64,000 nt of DNA from Rhyacophila brunnea (taxonomy: Eukaryota; Arthropoda; Insecta; Trichoptera; Rhyacophilidae), in contig JAGYXB010000375.1 in NCBI GenBank assembly GCA_022495005.1, forward strand, positions 248,001-312,000, read 5' to 3'. Shown here piece by piece: positions 34,862 through 44,399 of the stretch; the first letter of the stretch is position 1, and the number at the start of each line of letters is the position of its first letter. A model generated the notes under the pieces. The model saw only the letters and a list, made by a program, of their open reading frames with translations, did no database searches and was not told the DNA's origin. Position numbers and translations under genes: made by a program.

Positions 34862-35062
34862 CGGCCTCCACAGTGTGGAGGTTTGTATTAACAGAATTTG
34901 TTTTTACGATAAATGGATGTCAGCCACTTGCTCAACCTATTAGGTCCATACTTTGACACATACACAAATTAAAAAAACAATATGTGTACTTGCCAAACCC
35001 CGGATTGCGTCTCGAGACCCACAACGCTATAGTCAGACGCCTAAGCCGCGCTGCCATCATTT
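34862..35062 (-). repeat. tRNA-derived SINE family S2, near full length
   Basis: From its 3' end (CTCCACAGTGTGGAG palindrome, TGTATTAACAG, GGATGTCAGCCACTTGCTCA, CAACCTATTAGGTCCATA) to a head with a worn B box (GGATTGCGTC instead of GGATTCGAAC). Near full length. Opposite in orientation to the previous copy, forming an inverted SINE pair. Confidence 0.8.
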
Positions 35063-35089
35063 TTATCTAATCAGAGAGTCCCTGCGCAT

Positions 35090-35358
35090 TTAAAGACTGC
35101 TTTCGGCCGCAACGGTAGCTATCTAGGGTAGGTTTGTATCGAAGTATTAGTACTTATTATGACAATTACAATAAGTTGTAATTGTTATAATAAGTGCTAT
35201 ATTTTAACAGCACATCTTTTGGCTGTGGTAAATTTTAGAGCGAGATAGACAGTTTTGACTGTTTATACGGCTAACTTATTCTAATTGTAACAATAAATGC
35301 TAATACTTCCATACAAACATATCTTAGATAGCTGCCGTAGCGGCCGAAATCAGTCTTG
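35090..35358. mobile_element. MITE family L, copy 1
   Basis: Inverted ends AAGACTGCTTTCGGCCGCAA and the inverse (GCGGCCGAAATCAGTCTT), extending to GCTATCTAGG. The interior holds GTTATAATAAGTGCTATATT and TTAGAGCGAGATAGACAG, shared with 38586-38851. Noncoding. Confidence 0.75.
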
Positions 35359-35589
35359 TGTATAGAATATAATGTTTTTTTCTAAATCGATACGCTGGAT
35401 TTTAATAAAATTTTCTTTCAAGTTCGCGAATCACTCAAAATCTGAGTAATCGCAGTTTTCTGACATATATAGTATTTTCTTTTTAAGTGTAGTAATTACT
35501 TATAACATACATTTTACTTATGTTATCTATCAATACGTTCTTATAAAAGACGATGTTGTGCAGAAACAATTTGAAATGAACGAGTTAGC

Positions 35590-35870
35590 CACTCTTTGGG
35601 CGATATCTACAACAATGGCGCTAATTTCGAGCCGATTGTGAAGCCGCCCTCGCGTGTTTCTCCCTCGTTATTGCCTCCAGCCGGCAGGTAAAAACCAACC
35701 CCACCTGTGTTGTCGATTAAACTACTTACGTATTTCGCCGAATTCCATTTTTCACCAATACCTACCCCCGTGGCAAGTGCGTAATTTCTTCTAATAGCGG
35801 AGCTTTCTGAGAAATTTCACCCCCGTAAAACATAAGCCGAATTAAAGTGGGAATTTATGAATAGGTAATA
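35590..35870. other. GC-richer, apparently single-copy segment
   Basis: Contains CGAGCCGATTGTGAAGCCGC, CCAGCCGGCAGGTAAAAACC and CGGAGCTTTCTGAGAAATTT. No repeat partner in the window and no coding frame. It resembles the single-copy islands at 40030-40330 and 47860-48160 in base composition only. Confidence 0.3.
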
Positions 35871-36079
35871 TTGAATAATTTCATTGTAAATTTTTGCATT
35901 TCGCCTTATCGAATAAGTCATCTATGAAACCCTCGTACTTTTATGTGGGATTTCATTCGACACTTCGCATTACATTCTCAAATAAAATTAAAATTTCGTT
36001 AATATTTTGTTGCTACATGTTTTATTGTAGCCATATAAATTTATAGTTTTTAATAATATGAATATAAGCGATCACACCA

Positions 36080-36760
36080 GGGATCTCAGAAATACCTAAC
36101 GAGTAAGGAGTAGTAGGTAACCGATCTCGAGTAATGTATAATCCGGGATAAACTTAAATACGTCTCAAGAATATACGGCATGGGCCCCACATCCTGAAGC
36201 GGGCCCCCCAGGATATAATCTTTCACAGACCCCCTACCTATCGGTAAATATAAAGGCAGTGTGACGCCTTACAATAGCTTTTTCCAAAAAATGGTGTACG
36301 CGGTAGAATTAATGTGTTTTAGTGTTTTTTGTATTTTTGAATTCATCTATTTGAATTATGGAGTTGTCGAGTATCGAACACAATTAAAAATTGTATCGTA
36401 CAACCACATAATTTTAAATAATAAAAATCATTTTTTTTACTATTCGAGAGAATTTGTGATGTGTGTTTAAATCACTTATCTGTTCGATTCGCCACGCCGG
36501 GCCCCCAGGCTAGAGCCCTGTCAGCCCCCCCTTTGTGGGTGCTATGATATACGGCATACGTCGAATACTGACAACTGTTCTCGGTTTATGCATTGATGCT
36601 CATTTAATATTGGTGTATTACACACACTATTGCACGTGCATAATGCGTATTTCATTTTCGTAGGATGCTCATACATTCAAAACCCTGCATCAAAATGTAG
36701 CGTATTGAATATAGCCTATCGGAATTCTATTTATTATCTGTTCTGTGGATCACACCTACG
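36080..36760. repeat. Repeat family F, copy with a MITE inserted
   Basis: The halves 36080-36178 and 36547-36760 match 42365-42680 in order (GTAACCGATCTCGAGTAATG...; ACTGACAACTGTTCTCGGTT; ACACACACTATTGCACGTGC; CAAAATGTAG). In the 42-kb copy the text is continuous, while here MITE B copy 3 sits between. Type of element unknown; no ends defined. Confidence 0.7.
36179..36546. mobile_element. GC-ended MITE family B, copy 3
   Basis: Starts CATGGGCCCCACATCCTGAA, ends TTTGTGGGTGCTATG, with an exact 8-bp duplication ATATACGG (36171-36178, 36547-36554). 368 bp. A 69-residue ORF inside (36261-36470) is the chance ORF of the common body. Confidence 0.9.
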
Positions 36761-36948
36761 GTTGTCACGTAGAATCAGCTTTACATATTTTCTTTTTTCG
36801 TAGAAAGTAGTAACTATAATTAGAAACTATTTAATAGATAACACATTATAATAAGTCCTACAAATTCATCTTAAGGAGGGAACATAACAATTGTTGTGGG
36901 GAGTACGTTACTTTCTGACGAGTTGTATTATATCTAATATAATGTCAT

Positions 36949-36962
36949 GGGGGGGGGGGGGG
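36949..36962 (+). repeat. Homopolymer of 14 G
   Basis: A run of 14 G after CAT, in otherwise AT-rich DNA. It may be a site of length error or a G-rich structure. Confidence 0.95.
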
Positions 36963-37011
36963 TTACTGCCAGTACAGTCTCTAAATCATGTTATAGAGTA
37001 ATTGAAATTTG

Positions 37012-37057
37012 AAGTTTGACATGCATTCTAAAATCAGGAATAATGCATGTCAAACCT
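37012..37057. repeat. Short hairpin
   Basis: GTTTGACATGCATT and AATGCATGTCAAAC are exact inverted repeats around an 18-base spacer. No link to an element was found. Confidence 0.8.
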
Positions 37058-37841
37058 ACATCAGCCAATGATGCCCAATGAACGTAGTGTAGTGAAACAT
37101 TAAATAATTTAGTAATATAAGGGACAAAAAAACAAGCTTTCAGAAAATCACATAAATATATTGTAACATTTGTAAATTCACCGAGTCAAACTCGGGGCCC
37201 CCAAATGAAAGGTCAGGGTCAAAATTACTGTTTTGTTAAATCATGGTAAATATCCTTAGATTATAGAAAAATATAGATGGAGCTATTGCATGTGTTTGTC
37301 CTTCAAAACATGACGAACTTTTACATGCACTTGCCTCGCCCCCTTCACGCTTCCTCCGCGACACTTTCCTGGGTTATTCTAAAATATGTGTGACAGTGTG
37401 CGTGTCGTAGTGTTGCCAGATATCGAATATTTATTCCAATGTTATAATTTTACAAGCGATGTTTTTATAAATTATATTATGGCAACACTGGCGTGTTGGC
37501 TATGCACTTGGTAAAACATTACTCACTAAAATCGACTCATGCGGAGGGCTTGTAAATATCATTATATCAGTTATCTTTCGCAGTTAATAGTTTTTTTTTT
37601 TAAATAAGCTTGCAAATATATCCGCGGTGTAATTGTTGTTATCCGGTAAATTGAATAATACTAATTCTTTTTTATCTTTCTTTTCCAGGTAAGTCGCACT
37701 GATTATGTCTATATTAAAACAACCAAGCAGTGGATAAAAAAGTCTGTAGGTGAGTGATATACCTATGCATTACCTAGTCTCTTTATCGAGTTTTCAAAAA
37801 TATGTACCTACTTCTCTTATTTCGTTTCTATACGTTTATCC

Positions 37842-37996
37842 TGGATACAGCGGCAAACATATTTTGAAAATATCCGATATACTGGATTATTTGTTATGTA
37901 AGGTTAGTTTAGGTTAATTTAGGTTAGGTTTGATTATCCTAACAAATAATTCAGTATATCGGCTATTTTCAAATTGTGTTCAGGATAACCGACTAG
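37842..37996. repeat. Foldback repeat, family I
   Basis: About 150 bp with arms GGATACAGCGGCAAACATAT...GAAAATATCCGATATACTGG at the left and the imperfect inverse at the right (CAGTATATCGGCTATTTTC...). The loop contains TTAGGTTAATTTAGGTTAGG, a telomere-like (TTAGG) word run. A single arm is found at 6003-6080. Confidence 0.75.
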
Positions 37997-38585
37997 TACC
38001 CTAATTTCTTATATTCTTTAACATTCTTCAATTTCGTGTATATTCGATAATTAATAAAAAAGCTATATTTTATTATGAAAACCCCTTTTCAACTTTTACA
38101 CTTTTTACTCAAACATAAAATTATAACCTTAACTGTACAGAAACAAAAAAAAAACGTTTTATTATGTGCAGTACCTATCCATGTGATATACGAAATATCT
38201 TTGTGTTACTGTCTTATTAATATTTCTTTTGTGTCAGATAAAGGGTTAATATCAGTCACGTGTGTGTTTTTCCCACACCCCACCGAAGGCCATATCGCAA
38301 AGGCTAATCCAATCCATCGATATCGTTATATTATTTAAACCCTCTACTACCACCCATCTAACCGTTTAGTTGCGTTTCCTGCTTCAATTTACTGACATGA
38401 TATCTGTCACTCACGGTACAGTCAGTTGGAAACACTTTACGATTCGCCAGTGCGCTATCTGGTGATTTTGACGCGTTAATTTTTTTCTGTATTTGTAAAT
38501 GCATTGATATTTATTTATACAGATTATACTATAACCATTTGAAAAAATAAAATAAAACTTTCCCCATTTAATTTAATAAATACCA

Positions 38586-38851
38586 GTGGGTCTATTTAAT
38601 ACACAAAGCTGCTATCGGCGTCTATCGATGGTAGTTTATCATATTTATGTATTAAGGTAATATAATTGTTACAATAAGTTAGCCGTCTAAACTGTCTCGC
38701 TCTAAAAGTTAATACAGCCAAGAGGGGGGCCGTTAAAATATAGCACTTTTTGACAATTTAGACGGTTAAATTATTGTAACAATTAACCACCTCAATTCAT
38801 AAATATGATAAACTTCCGTCGATAGCCTCCTTGTGTATAGAATAGACCCAC
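38586..38851. mobile_element. MITE family L, copy 2
   Basis: Ends GTGGGTCTATTTAATACACA and TTGTGTATAGAATAGACCCAC inverted, with further pairing (GTTTATCATATTTATG). The core (GTTACAATAAGTTAGCCGTC, TCTCGCTCTAAAA) is shared with 35090-35358. The two copies differ in their outer ends, so they are distant relatives. Confidence 0.75.
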
Positions 38852-39099
38852 AGCACCGGTTTCATTCGCTTAGCAAGACATTAACAAGCTATACGAAACA
38901 TTCATATTCTCGATAGCTAGAAATTATCATATTTTCAAAGAATTCGCCCTATGTGCCTGATTATGTAGTACATAATTAATTAAATAAAATATATTTAAAA
39001 AACAATGCATTTATCACTTATTATGATTGTTTTTTATTTTGATATATCTATCTATTTTCTTTTATTACATATGTACTTGATAATATATCGTTTTGACAA

Positions 39100-39222
39100 A
39101 TACTTATGTGAATCCAATTACATGCTGTAATTTAACGTCTAGATTCAATTTCCTAGAGGTGCGGGTTCAAATCCCGCTGGGCGTCGTTTTTTTTCAAAAA
39201 TATTTTTTTCTAGTGGTTATAT
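39100..39222 (+). repeat. tRNA-derived SINE, family S1
   Basis: Has a good B box in GTGCGGGTTCAAATCCCGCT, then GGGCGTCGTTTTTTTTC and the shared body TTTTTTTCTAGTGGTTATAT. The head before the B box (TCTAGATTCAATTTCCTAGA) differs from other S1 heads. Short and abutting the N2 element at 39225. Confidence 0.7.
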
Positions 39223-39224
39223 AT

Positions 39225-39755
39225 TTATTTAAGAAAACAAAACATTGTGGACTTAACAAATCTAAATTCAAGACGTGCACAACATGATATTTACATTATA
39301 ACACATATTACCATCACAAGAGAGAAGAGAATATACATATAAAATAATAATAATAACAATATTATTAAAAAAAAACGTACTTATTAAGTACAATTTTATA
39401 CAAAAAAATTAAATTTCGAATACAAAATACATAGCACGTCAACGAAAATGTCTACATATTTGGGGAGCGCATTAACTAGTCTTGCATCCCTCGCTAATGG
39501 TGCCTGATAGGCTTGACACGAGGAAACGGTTCCGATACAGAATAAATCATAGCTGCGACCACGTTGTTAATTGACAGATGCATGTAAATTCAAATTTATG
39601 TGGACACCAGGATTGGAAACCATCCCTCGCGATAACAGGCAAAAGTGTTTCAAGAGCAGAAGAGACCTACGAGATTCAAGACAGTGAAAAGTAAGCATGC
39701 CTTGTAGAAAGGCAGTCGGAAAATAATCATTTCACGAATTATCGAAAGGAAAATA
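39225..39755 (-). mobile_element. Non-LTR retrotransposon 3' end, family N2
   Basis: Minus-strand copy aligning with 20190-20745 over the 3' UTR (CATTGTGGACTTAACAAATC, CAAGACGTGCACAACATGA) and the C-terminal region (CTAGTCTTGCATCCCTCGCT, GACACGAGGAAACGGTTCCG). It extends further upstream than the 20-kb copy, to about 39755. Dead: no long frame. Confidence 0.7.
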
Positions 39756-40029
39756 TTGTTTATATGTTTTAAAATTATGTATGTTTAATAAGTCATAGAT
39801 ATATTTATATAGCTTTAATAATTATATACACATTTATCAAAAAAATATATGCGGCGAAGAATTTTCCTAGCAAATAATTGTAAGAGAAGAACATTCCTAA
39901 ACCAGATCTGGTTCTCTACCTAAATACAATTTCACAGACGCTCACTTACCTAAGAAAAAAATACATTTAAACAAGAGAAGCACTAAGGAAATCGGAAAAC
40001 AAGGATACGTTAGATTAGATACTGCGTAG
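39756..40029. other. Unassigned spacer
   Basis: Nothing recognised. Confidence 0.3.
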
Positions 40030-40340
40030 CGGTAGGTAGGCTACCTATGTCGTAGGTGAGCTTTTATCCGGTTAAAAGCACAGGGGTGTCAGAAGGGCGG
40101 CCAGCGACCCGCATTTGCCGCACTTTGTGTAATTAAGGCCAGTTTTCGACTCCGGTGTATCGGGCCCGTCTCGCAGGGAGATAATGGGTCAAACCATCTC
40201 GCGCCGGGACGTGAGGCGGGTGCGCTGACGTCAGGGATTATCAAATGTATGCCCATGCGGGCCGCTTCATTATTGGCAGATATTTCCGCCAGTAACTGAC
40301 ACCGCGACGTCGGCTTTATTCTGACCTTTTTGTAACATAT
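40030..40340. other. GC-rich, apparently single-copy island with a CRE-like site
   Basis: High G+C for the window, with GCGCTGACGTCAGGGATTAT (a TGACGTCA palindrome), CGGGCCCGTCTCGCAGGGAG and CGCGCCGGGACGTGAGGCGG. No inverted ends, no copy elsewhere in the window and no coding frame. It could be a conserved regulatory element of a host gene. This is inference from composition and absence of repeat features. Confidence 0.35.
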
Positions 40341-40608
40341 TTTCTGCGGTGATTTATTTTTTCTGCCTCAACTTTAATTAAACGACCTTACTATTTATAT
40401 ACAAACTTACTATTAATATACAAATAGTATACGAGTTTGTATATCTGGGATCGACAATTTGTGGAATAGGTGGATGTGAAGCTGAGAAAGAGCGAAAAAT
40501 GTGATACTACATATGGAAGGATCCGGGAATTTTAATTCCTACGAAAATGATGCTTGTTTTTGCACGGTGTGGGGGGTCATGGATCCTGAGGGCAAGGGAG
40601 TGGAAGGC

Positions 40609-40705
40609 ATTGAAGTTAAATTCCCTCCACCAAACCCGCCCCGTACCACCCTCGGTCTTAATCGAGAGTATCACGGGACCCGTCAATTGGTGATGTGAAG
40701 CATTT
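40609..40705 (-). mobile_element. Short N3 3' terminus inserted in RTE
   Basis: About 97 bp beginning TTGAAGTTAAATTCCCTCCA in plus reading and ending near GTGATGTGAAGC. The same terminus, in the same orientation, begins at 40757 and 17972. It is a strongly 5'-truncated retrotransposon end, with RTE text directly on both sides. No clear duplication. Confidence 0.75.
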
Positions 40706-40756
40706 CGAAATGTGGTGTTGACGTCGAATACTTTGTATTTCTTGACGAACCAGTCA

Positions 40757-41274
40757 TTGAAGTTAATGGCCCAACCAAACCACGCCCGCCCCGTACCACA
40801 CCCGGTTTTAATCAGGCGTATCACGGAACCATACGTTTGCTGTGAAGCATCGTTTTATTTATGACTGGGAATGTTTCAGGAGCAGTTACCCTAGAATAAG
40901 GTCGCCATGCACTTAAATGTGCTTTGAATGAATTTATATGACTTTAAGTTTAGGTGCCCGTAGGAGAGATGAGCACGTAGAGGCAATATTAAAAATTGTA
41001 ATAAGTAACAAATTAAACCTAATACAAAACTGCCGACCATTCTAAGTGAAGAGATCTTCACGTCGGCAGTATGACACCGCGAATTTTCTAAATGCAATAA
41101 AATTGGCCTTTGTGGCGACCAGGTCGGATGCTCCGATGGGCCCAACAGCTGGTTGAACCGACTTGAGCAGCTCTTTCCTTTCCGTTTACAATTTAGGACA
41201 TTCCCAGAGATGTGGTTTGCATTATGTATTTCGCCGCCACATGCACATGCACGGGTAACAAGACCAAGTTCAAT
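40757..41274 (-). mobile_element. N3 non-LTR fragment inserted in RTE
   Basis: 518 bp flanked by an exact 10-bp duplication GAACCAGTCA (40747-40756, 41275-41284). The 3' end is on the left (TTGAAGTTAATGGCCC). The coding end, read on the minus strand (about 41274 to 41045), includes ACACGGEIHNANHISGNVLN (a Cys/His cluster) and NQLLGPSEHPTW-like text. The exact duplication shows it was inserted as this already short unit, so 5' truncation occurred at insertion, as is common for non-LTR elements. Confidence 0.9.
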
Positions 41275-42122
41275 GAACCAGTCAGTCATCCAGAGACTAC
41301 AGATAAAGGAACGGCTCTTGACAATATGTTTGAAACACATTCTGCAGTTTTTTGGACATATTGTTCGGCGCGGACCAGCTAACCTGAAAAGTCTGGTGGT
41401 TTTGGGTAACCTCCTGGGAAGGCGAAACAGATGAAGAGCGTTGGTGCGCTGAAGCGACCACGTGAAGGAACTTACTGGGGGTAGCCTTCACTCTGCCCTG
41501 AGAGATGCAGAGGATTGAGAGGAGTGGAAAGTCTTGGTCGGTCAGAAGATGACGGAATTTCAAGTTGGTCACGATCCTCAATTATGACGGAATGATCAAG
41601 AAGAGACTATTTATATATAACACGATATGATAACCCCAAGTTAATACATTTTACTGATATTTTCGACATACCAAATAAAAGTTTGTAAGTGGATAATTTA
41701 GGTAATTAGAGTTAACAACAGATTACATGTATCTATATATGAATATGTAAGCTGGAAAAAAATCAAGGTCATTCGATATAATATAGAAAATGCACTTGAA
41801 GAAATTAGCACTATGACTGATTTTAGAAGCCATGTCAAACTTGAAATTGCAATTATACCACAACATGATTTCGAGACTTACTAACTTTTGCCAGTAATTG
41901 CAAGTTTTTTCTGGATAAAATAAATCTGGATAACTTAAAATATAGCGATTCTAGCTTCGATTTATGACTGCACCAAATCTTAACTTAGTATGCCAATTTA
42001 ATTTAATACGTACCTTTTTGTTGTTTTTGGCGCTGTCCAAGGGTGCATTCTCTCACCATCCCCTATCGGATACGAACTGGAGTAACTATAACCAAAAACA
42101 AAATAAACGGTGAGGATAGTTC

Positions 42123-42240
42123 GATGATCCTTCAAACTGCGAATGTGGCGCCGACGAAACTGTGATGGTATGTCTCTTCGTTACAACCAGCTGCACCATC
42201 ATTGATATTATGCTAGAAGCCAAAGACGTGGCCAAGGTAT
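42123..42240 (+). pseudogene. Non-LTR retrotransposon C-terminal scrap, family N5
   Basis: The frame DDPSNCECGADETVM...CTIIDIMLEAKDVAKV and stop. It matches the C-x-CG...(H)...C region and the following 'A.DVAK.W'-type tail at the end of Jockey-like ORF2 proteins. The conserved His position is degraded. About 40 codons; the surrounding text is too worn to extend. Confidence 0.6.
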
Positions 42241-42364
42241 GATTGGGAAGAATCTAGGCGCATCTATCGCACGGCCATGACTTCAAAGTAAATCGAAGGC
42301 AGCCGTGTTTTTCTTGCATTTCTCTCTTGAACCCGACCATAAGGAATTTATTGGTTTCAGGCTG

Positions 42365-42680
42365 GGAACTCAGAAATAATGGGAGCTGAAATACCAAACG
42401 GGTGTCGAGTAACAGGAAACCGATTTCGAATGTGGAGGAATATGGGATAAACACGTGTTAAGAATACGCTTGTCTTTCGTTCTGACAACTGCTCTTGTCT
42501 ATGCACTGACGCTCATGGTGTATTTGAAGGTTGCAACACACACTATTGCACATCTATAATGTGTGACTCATTTTCGTCGCACAAACTCACATTCAAAACC
42601 TTGCGTCAAAATGTAGTTTATTGGGGTATACCCTATCTGAATTCTATTTATTAATCTGTTCTGTGGTTTTAGGTCTCAGA
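42365..42680. repeat. Repeat family F, continuous copy
   Basis: Matches the two halves at 36080-36178 and 36547-36760 without the inserted MITE (CAGGAAACCGATTTCGAATG, CTGACAACTGCTCTTGTCTA, ACACACTATTGCACATCTAT, CCTATCTGAATTCTATTTAT). Provides the empty site for MITE B copy 3. Confidence 0.65.
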
Positions 42681-43500
42681 TCGATAACTTTTATTTAAAA
42701 TAACGCTGTAAGTGGGTCAAAGCCGTCAAAGTTTAAAATAATGTAGGTATTGTCACCTCATTAAAACCTGTATGCTGAATTTTAAGTCTCTATGTATACT
42801 TGATATAGTCGGAAAAGCCGATGGTATATTAAATACAGCTATAGGTGATGACCAAGTGATTGAATATTTATAATAAAATAAGTTATATTATTCAACTGTA
42901 CAATAAATTATATGTAGTCATGGTAAATTTGTTACGATTACGGATTGAATATCTGCGCCTTGTTACAAAGGGGTAGTTGTTCAGGGCTCGAATGGCACCT
43001 GTCGAACCAACTGTTGGCGGTTAGCCCCTGAGTGCATAGTTTGGTTCTACTCTATTCGCCTTCTATTGTTTCTGAATACCCAACTTAGAAACATCCTAAA
43101 TAGTAGTTGCAGATATTCGAGACAGCGGTAGAGATTAAATTATGTATTTATTCCATTGTTCGTGATAGTAAACCTATTTATAAGCAAGTAATATCTTTAA
43201 AATACCTATGAAATTTCACTTAAACTTGCGCTACAGACTATTTAGCCCCATGGCCGACTACACAACCGTCCTATATGAATCTTTATTCCGAGCACTCTTT
43301 CTCGATTTGGTCGCACTCAGCCTCTCCGCGTACCCCTCTTGACGATATCAGCCCATATATTCGTGACGCGGTCCAGGGGTCCTATTGCCTACAAGGGGTA
43401 TATTCATAAAGTTTATGGAGAGGTCTAGATCCATCTCATATAACAACGTGGCCGGTTCATCTAAGACTTTGCACTCTCCAGACAATTTACTTGTAATCCA
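42681..43500. other. Unassigned stretch
   Basis: No repeat partner found. A 62-codon minus-strand ORF at 43348-43536 (with WITSKLSGECKVLDEPATLL) is of unknown nature and partly overlaps the next MITE. Confidence 0.3.
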
Positions 43501-43514
43501 AAGAAAGTTAAACT

Positions 43515-43850
43515 GTAAGCCGACACACGTTGTCAAATGGAGCTCTGCAGATTGGTCGAATGCGACTTTTTAGTTTGAAAAAATATCTACTGTTGCAAAC
43601 GACAAGTTGCATGCTTCTCGGGCTGCGAGTTGAAGACGCTAGAACGCATACGAACACCTACGATTTGGTCATTCCTATTTCGGCTCACCGATCGCCGCAT
43701 CTAAATATCTATACGTTTCGAAGGTTACGTGTGACTGTCGCTAGGTAGATGTTCACGCTCTTCATATGCAACACCGGATCGACGTTCTTGGAAGGTTTTA
43801 TGTATGGCTGTGCGGCAGACGAGGCGAGTTTAGATGTGAGAGCCGGCTAA
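43515..43850. mobile_element. MITE family G, copy 2
   Basis: Reverse-oriented relative of 13982-14358 (TCAAATGGAGCTCTGCAGAT, GGCTGCGAGTTGAAGACGCT, GTTTAGATGTGAGAGCCGGC). Ends with AGCCGGCTAA. Left end is worn (TAAGCCGACACACGTTG). Small ORFs over it are chance. Confidence 0.7.
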
Positions 43851-44398
43851 GCGTGCGTATAAGAGGGGGATGCCGCATTTCGTAGATTAACAACCTCATT
43901 ACGAGTGCAGCTCAACCGAACTGTTTTGGGTAATATCGCCTTGGTGTTGTTGACAGTGGTGAGCTCAAGAAGAAGGCTATACATGCAGTAGTTACGCTGT
44001 GGGCATATTTATAACGCGCGACGAGTTCTGAGTTTTTATGTTAACTTTTAGTTAAAAAAATCACTTCAGGGTTGGACCCAAGACTTTTTTATCTTTTTTG
44101 TGCAGTAAGAGTTAGATTGGTAATTAGCTAGTATATTAATTGTAAATAAAATGCAAACGACGGCTCGGTATAAAAGTTTTTGCTAATTTTACTCACTTAC
44201 ATAATATGTAATTTTACGTGGTTAGGTGAAAATGATGATGGTACATTTTAAATAAAAAACATTATTTTAAAAATAAAGCCTTTAGTTAAACTTACGATAT
44301 TTTAAATTTTATACTCGTAGTAGACAGCTTTTTATGTTGTTTTTTCTTTTAAAAAAACGAGAGCTTTTTTTAGAGCCGAACGTTTTTCCGGTATATTT
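43851..44398. other. Unassigned stretch
   Basis: Short words at 43905-43985 (AGCTCAACCGAACTGTTTTG, GGTGAGCTCAAGAAGAAGGC) are reminiscent of the last codons of RTE-like elements such as 51650-51893, but too worn to call. The remainder is AT-rich. Confidence 0.3.
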
Positions 44399-44399
44399 G

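Larger units (their letters stand above)
40471..41613 (+). pseudogene. RTE-type retrotransposon 3' piece, broken by two insertions
   Basis: Three blocks follow the order of the RTE ORF at 44433-45653 (which is on the other strand): 40471-40608 (GATGTGAAGCTGAGAAAGAG, ATATGGAAGGATCCGGGAAT...), 40706-40756 (TGTGGTGTTGACGTCGAATA...GAACCAGTCA) and 41275-41613 (NQSVIQRLQIKERLLTICLK, HILQFFGHIVRRG, then a stop). The blocks correspond to the end of the reverse transcriptase, with GHIVRRG the conserved tract. The gaps hold N3 fragments. Several stops make it dead. Confidence 0.88.

Noticed and set aside
36261..36470. Small coding gene in MITE B
   Set aside because: The ORF lies wholly within a noncoding MITE body and is broken in the other copies.
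43905..43985. Another RTE C-terminal scrap
   Set aside because: A few words resemble 51800-51890, but stops and gaps are too many to support the call.
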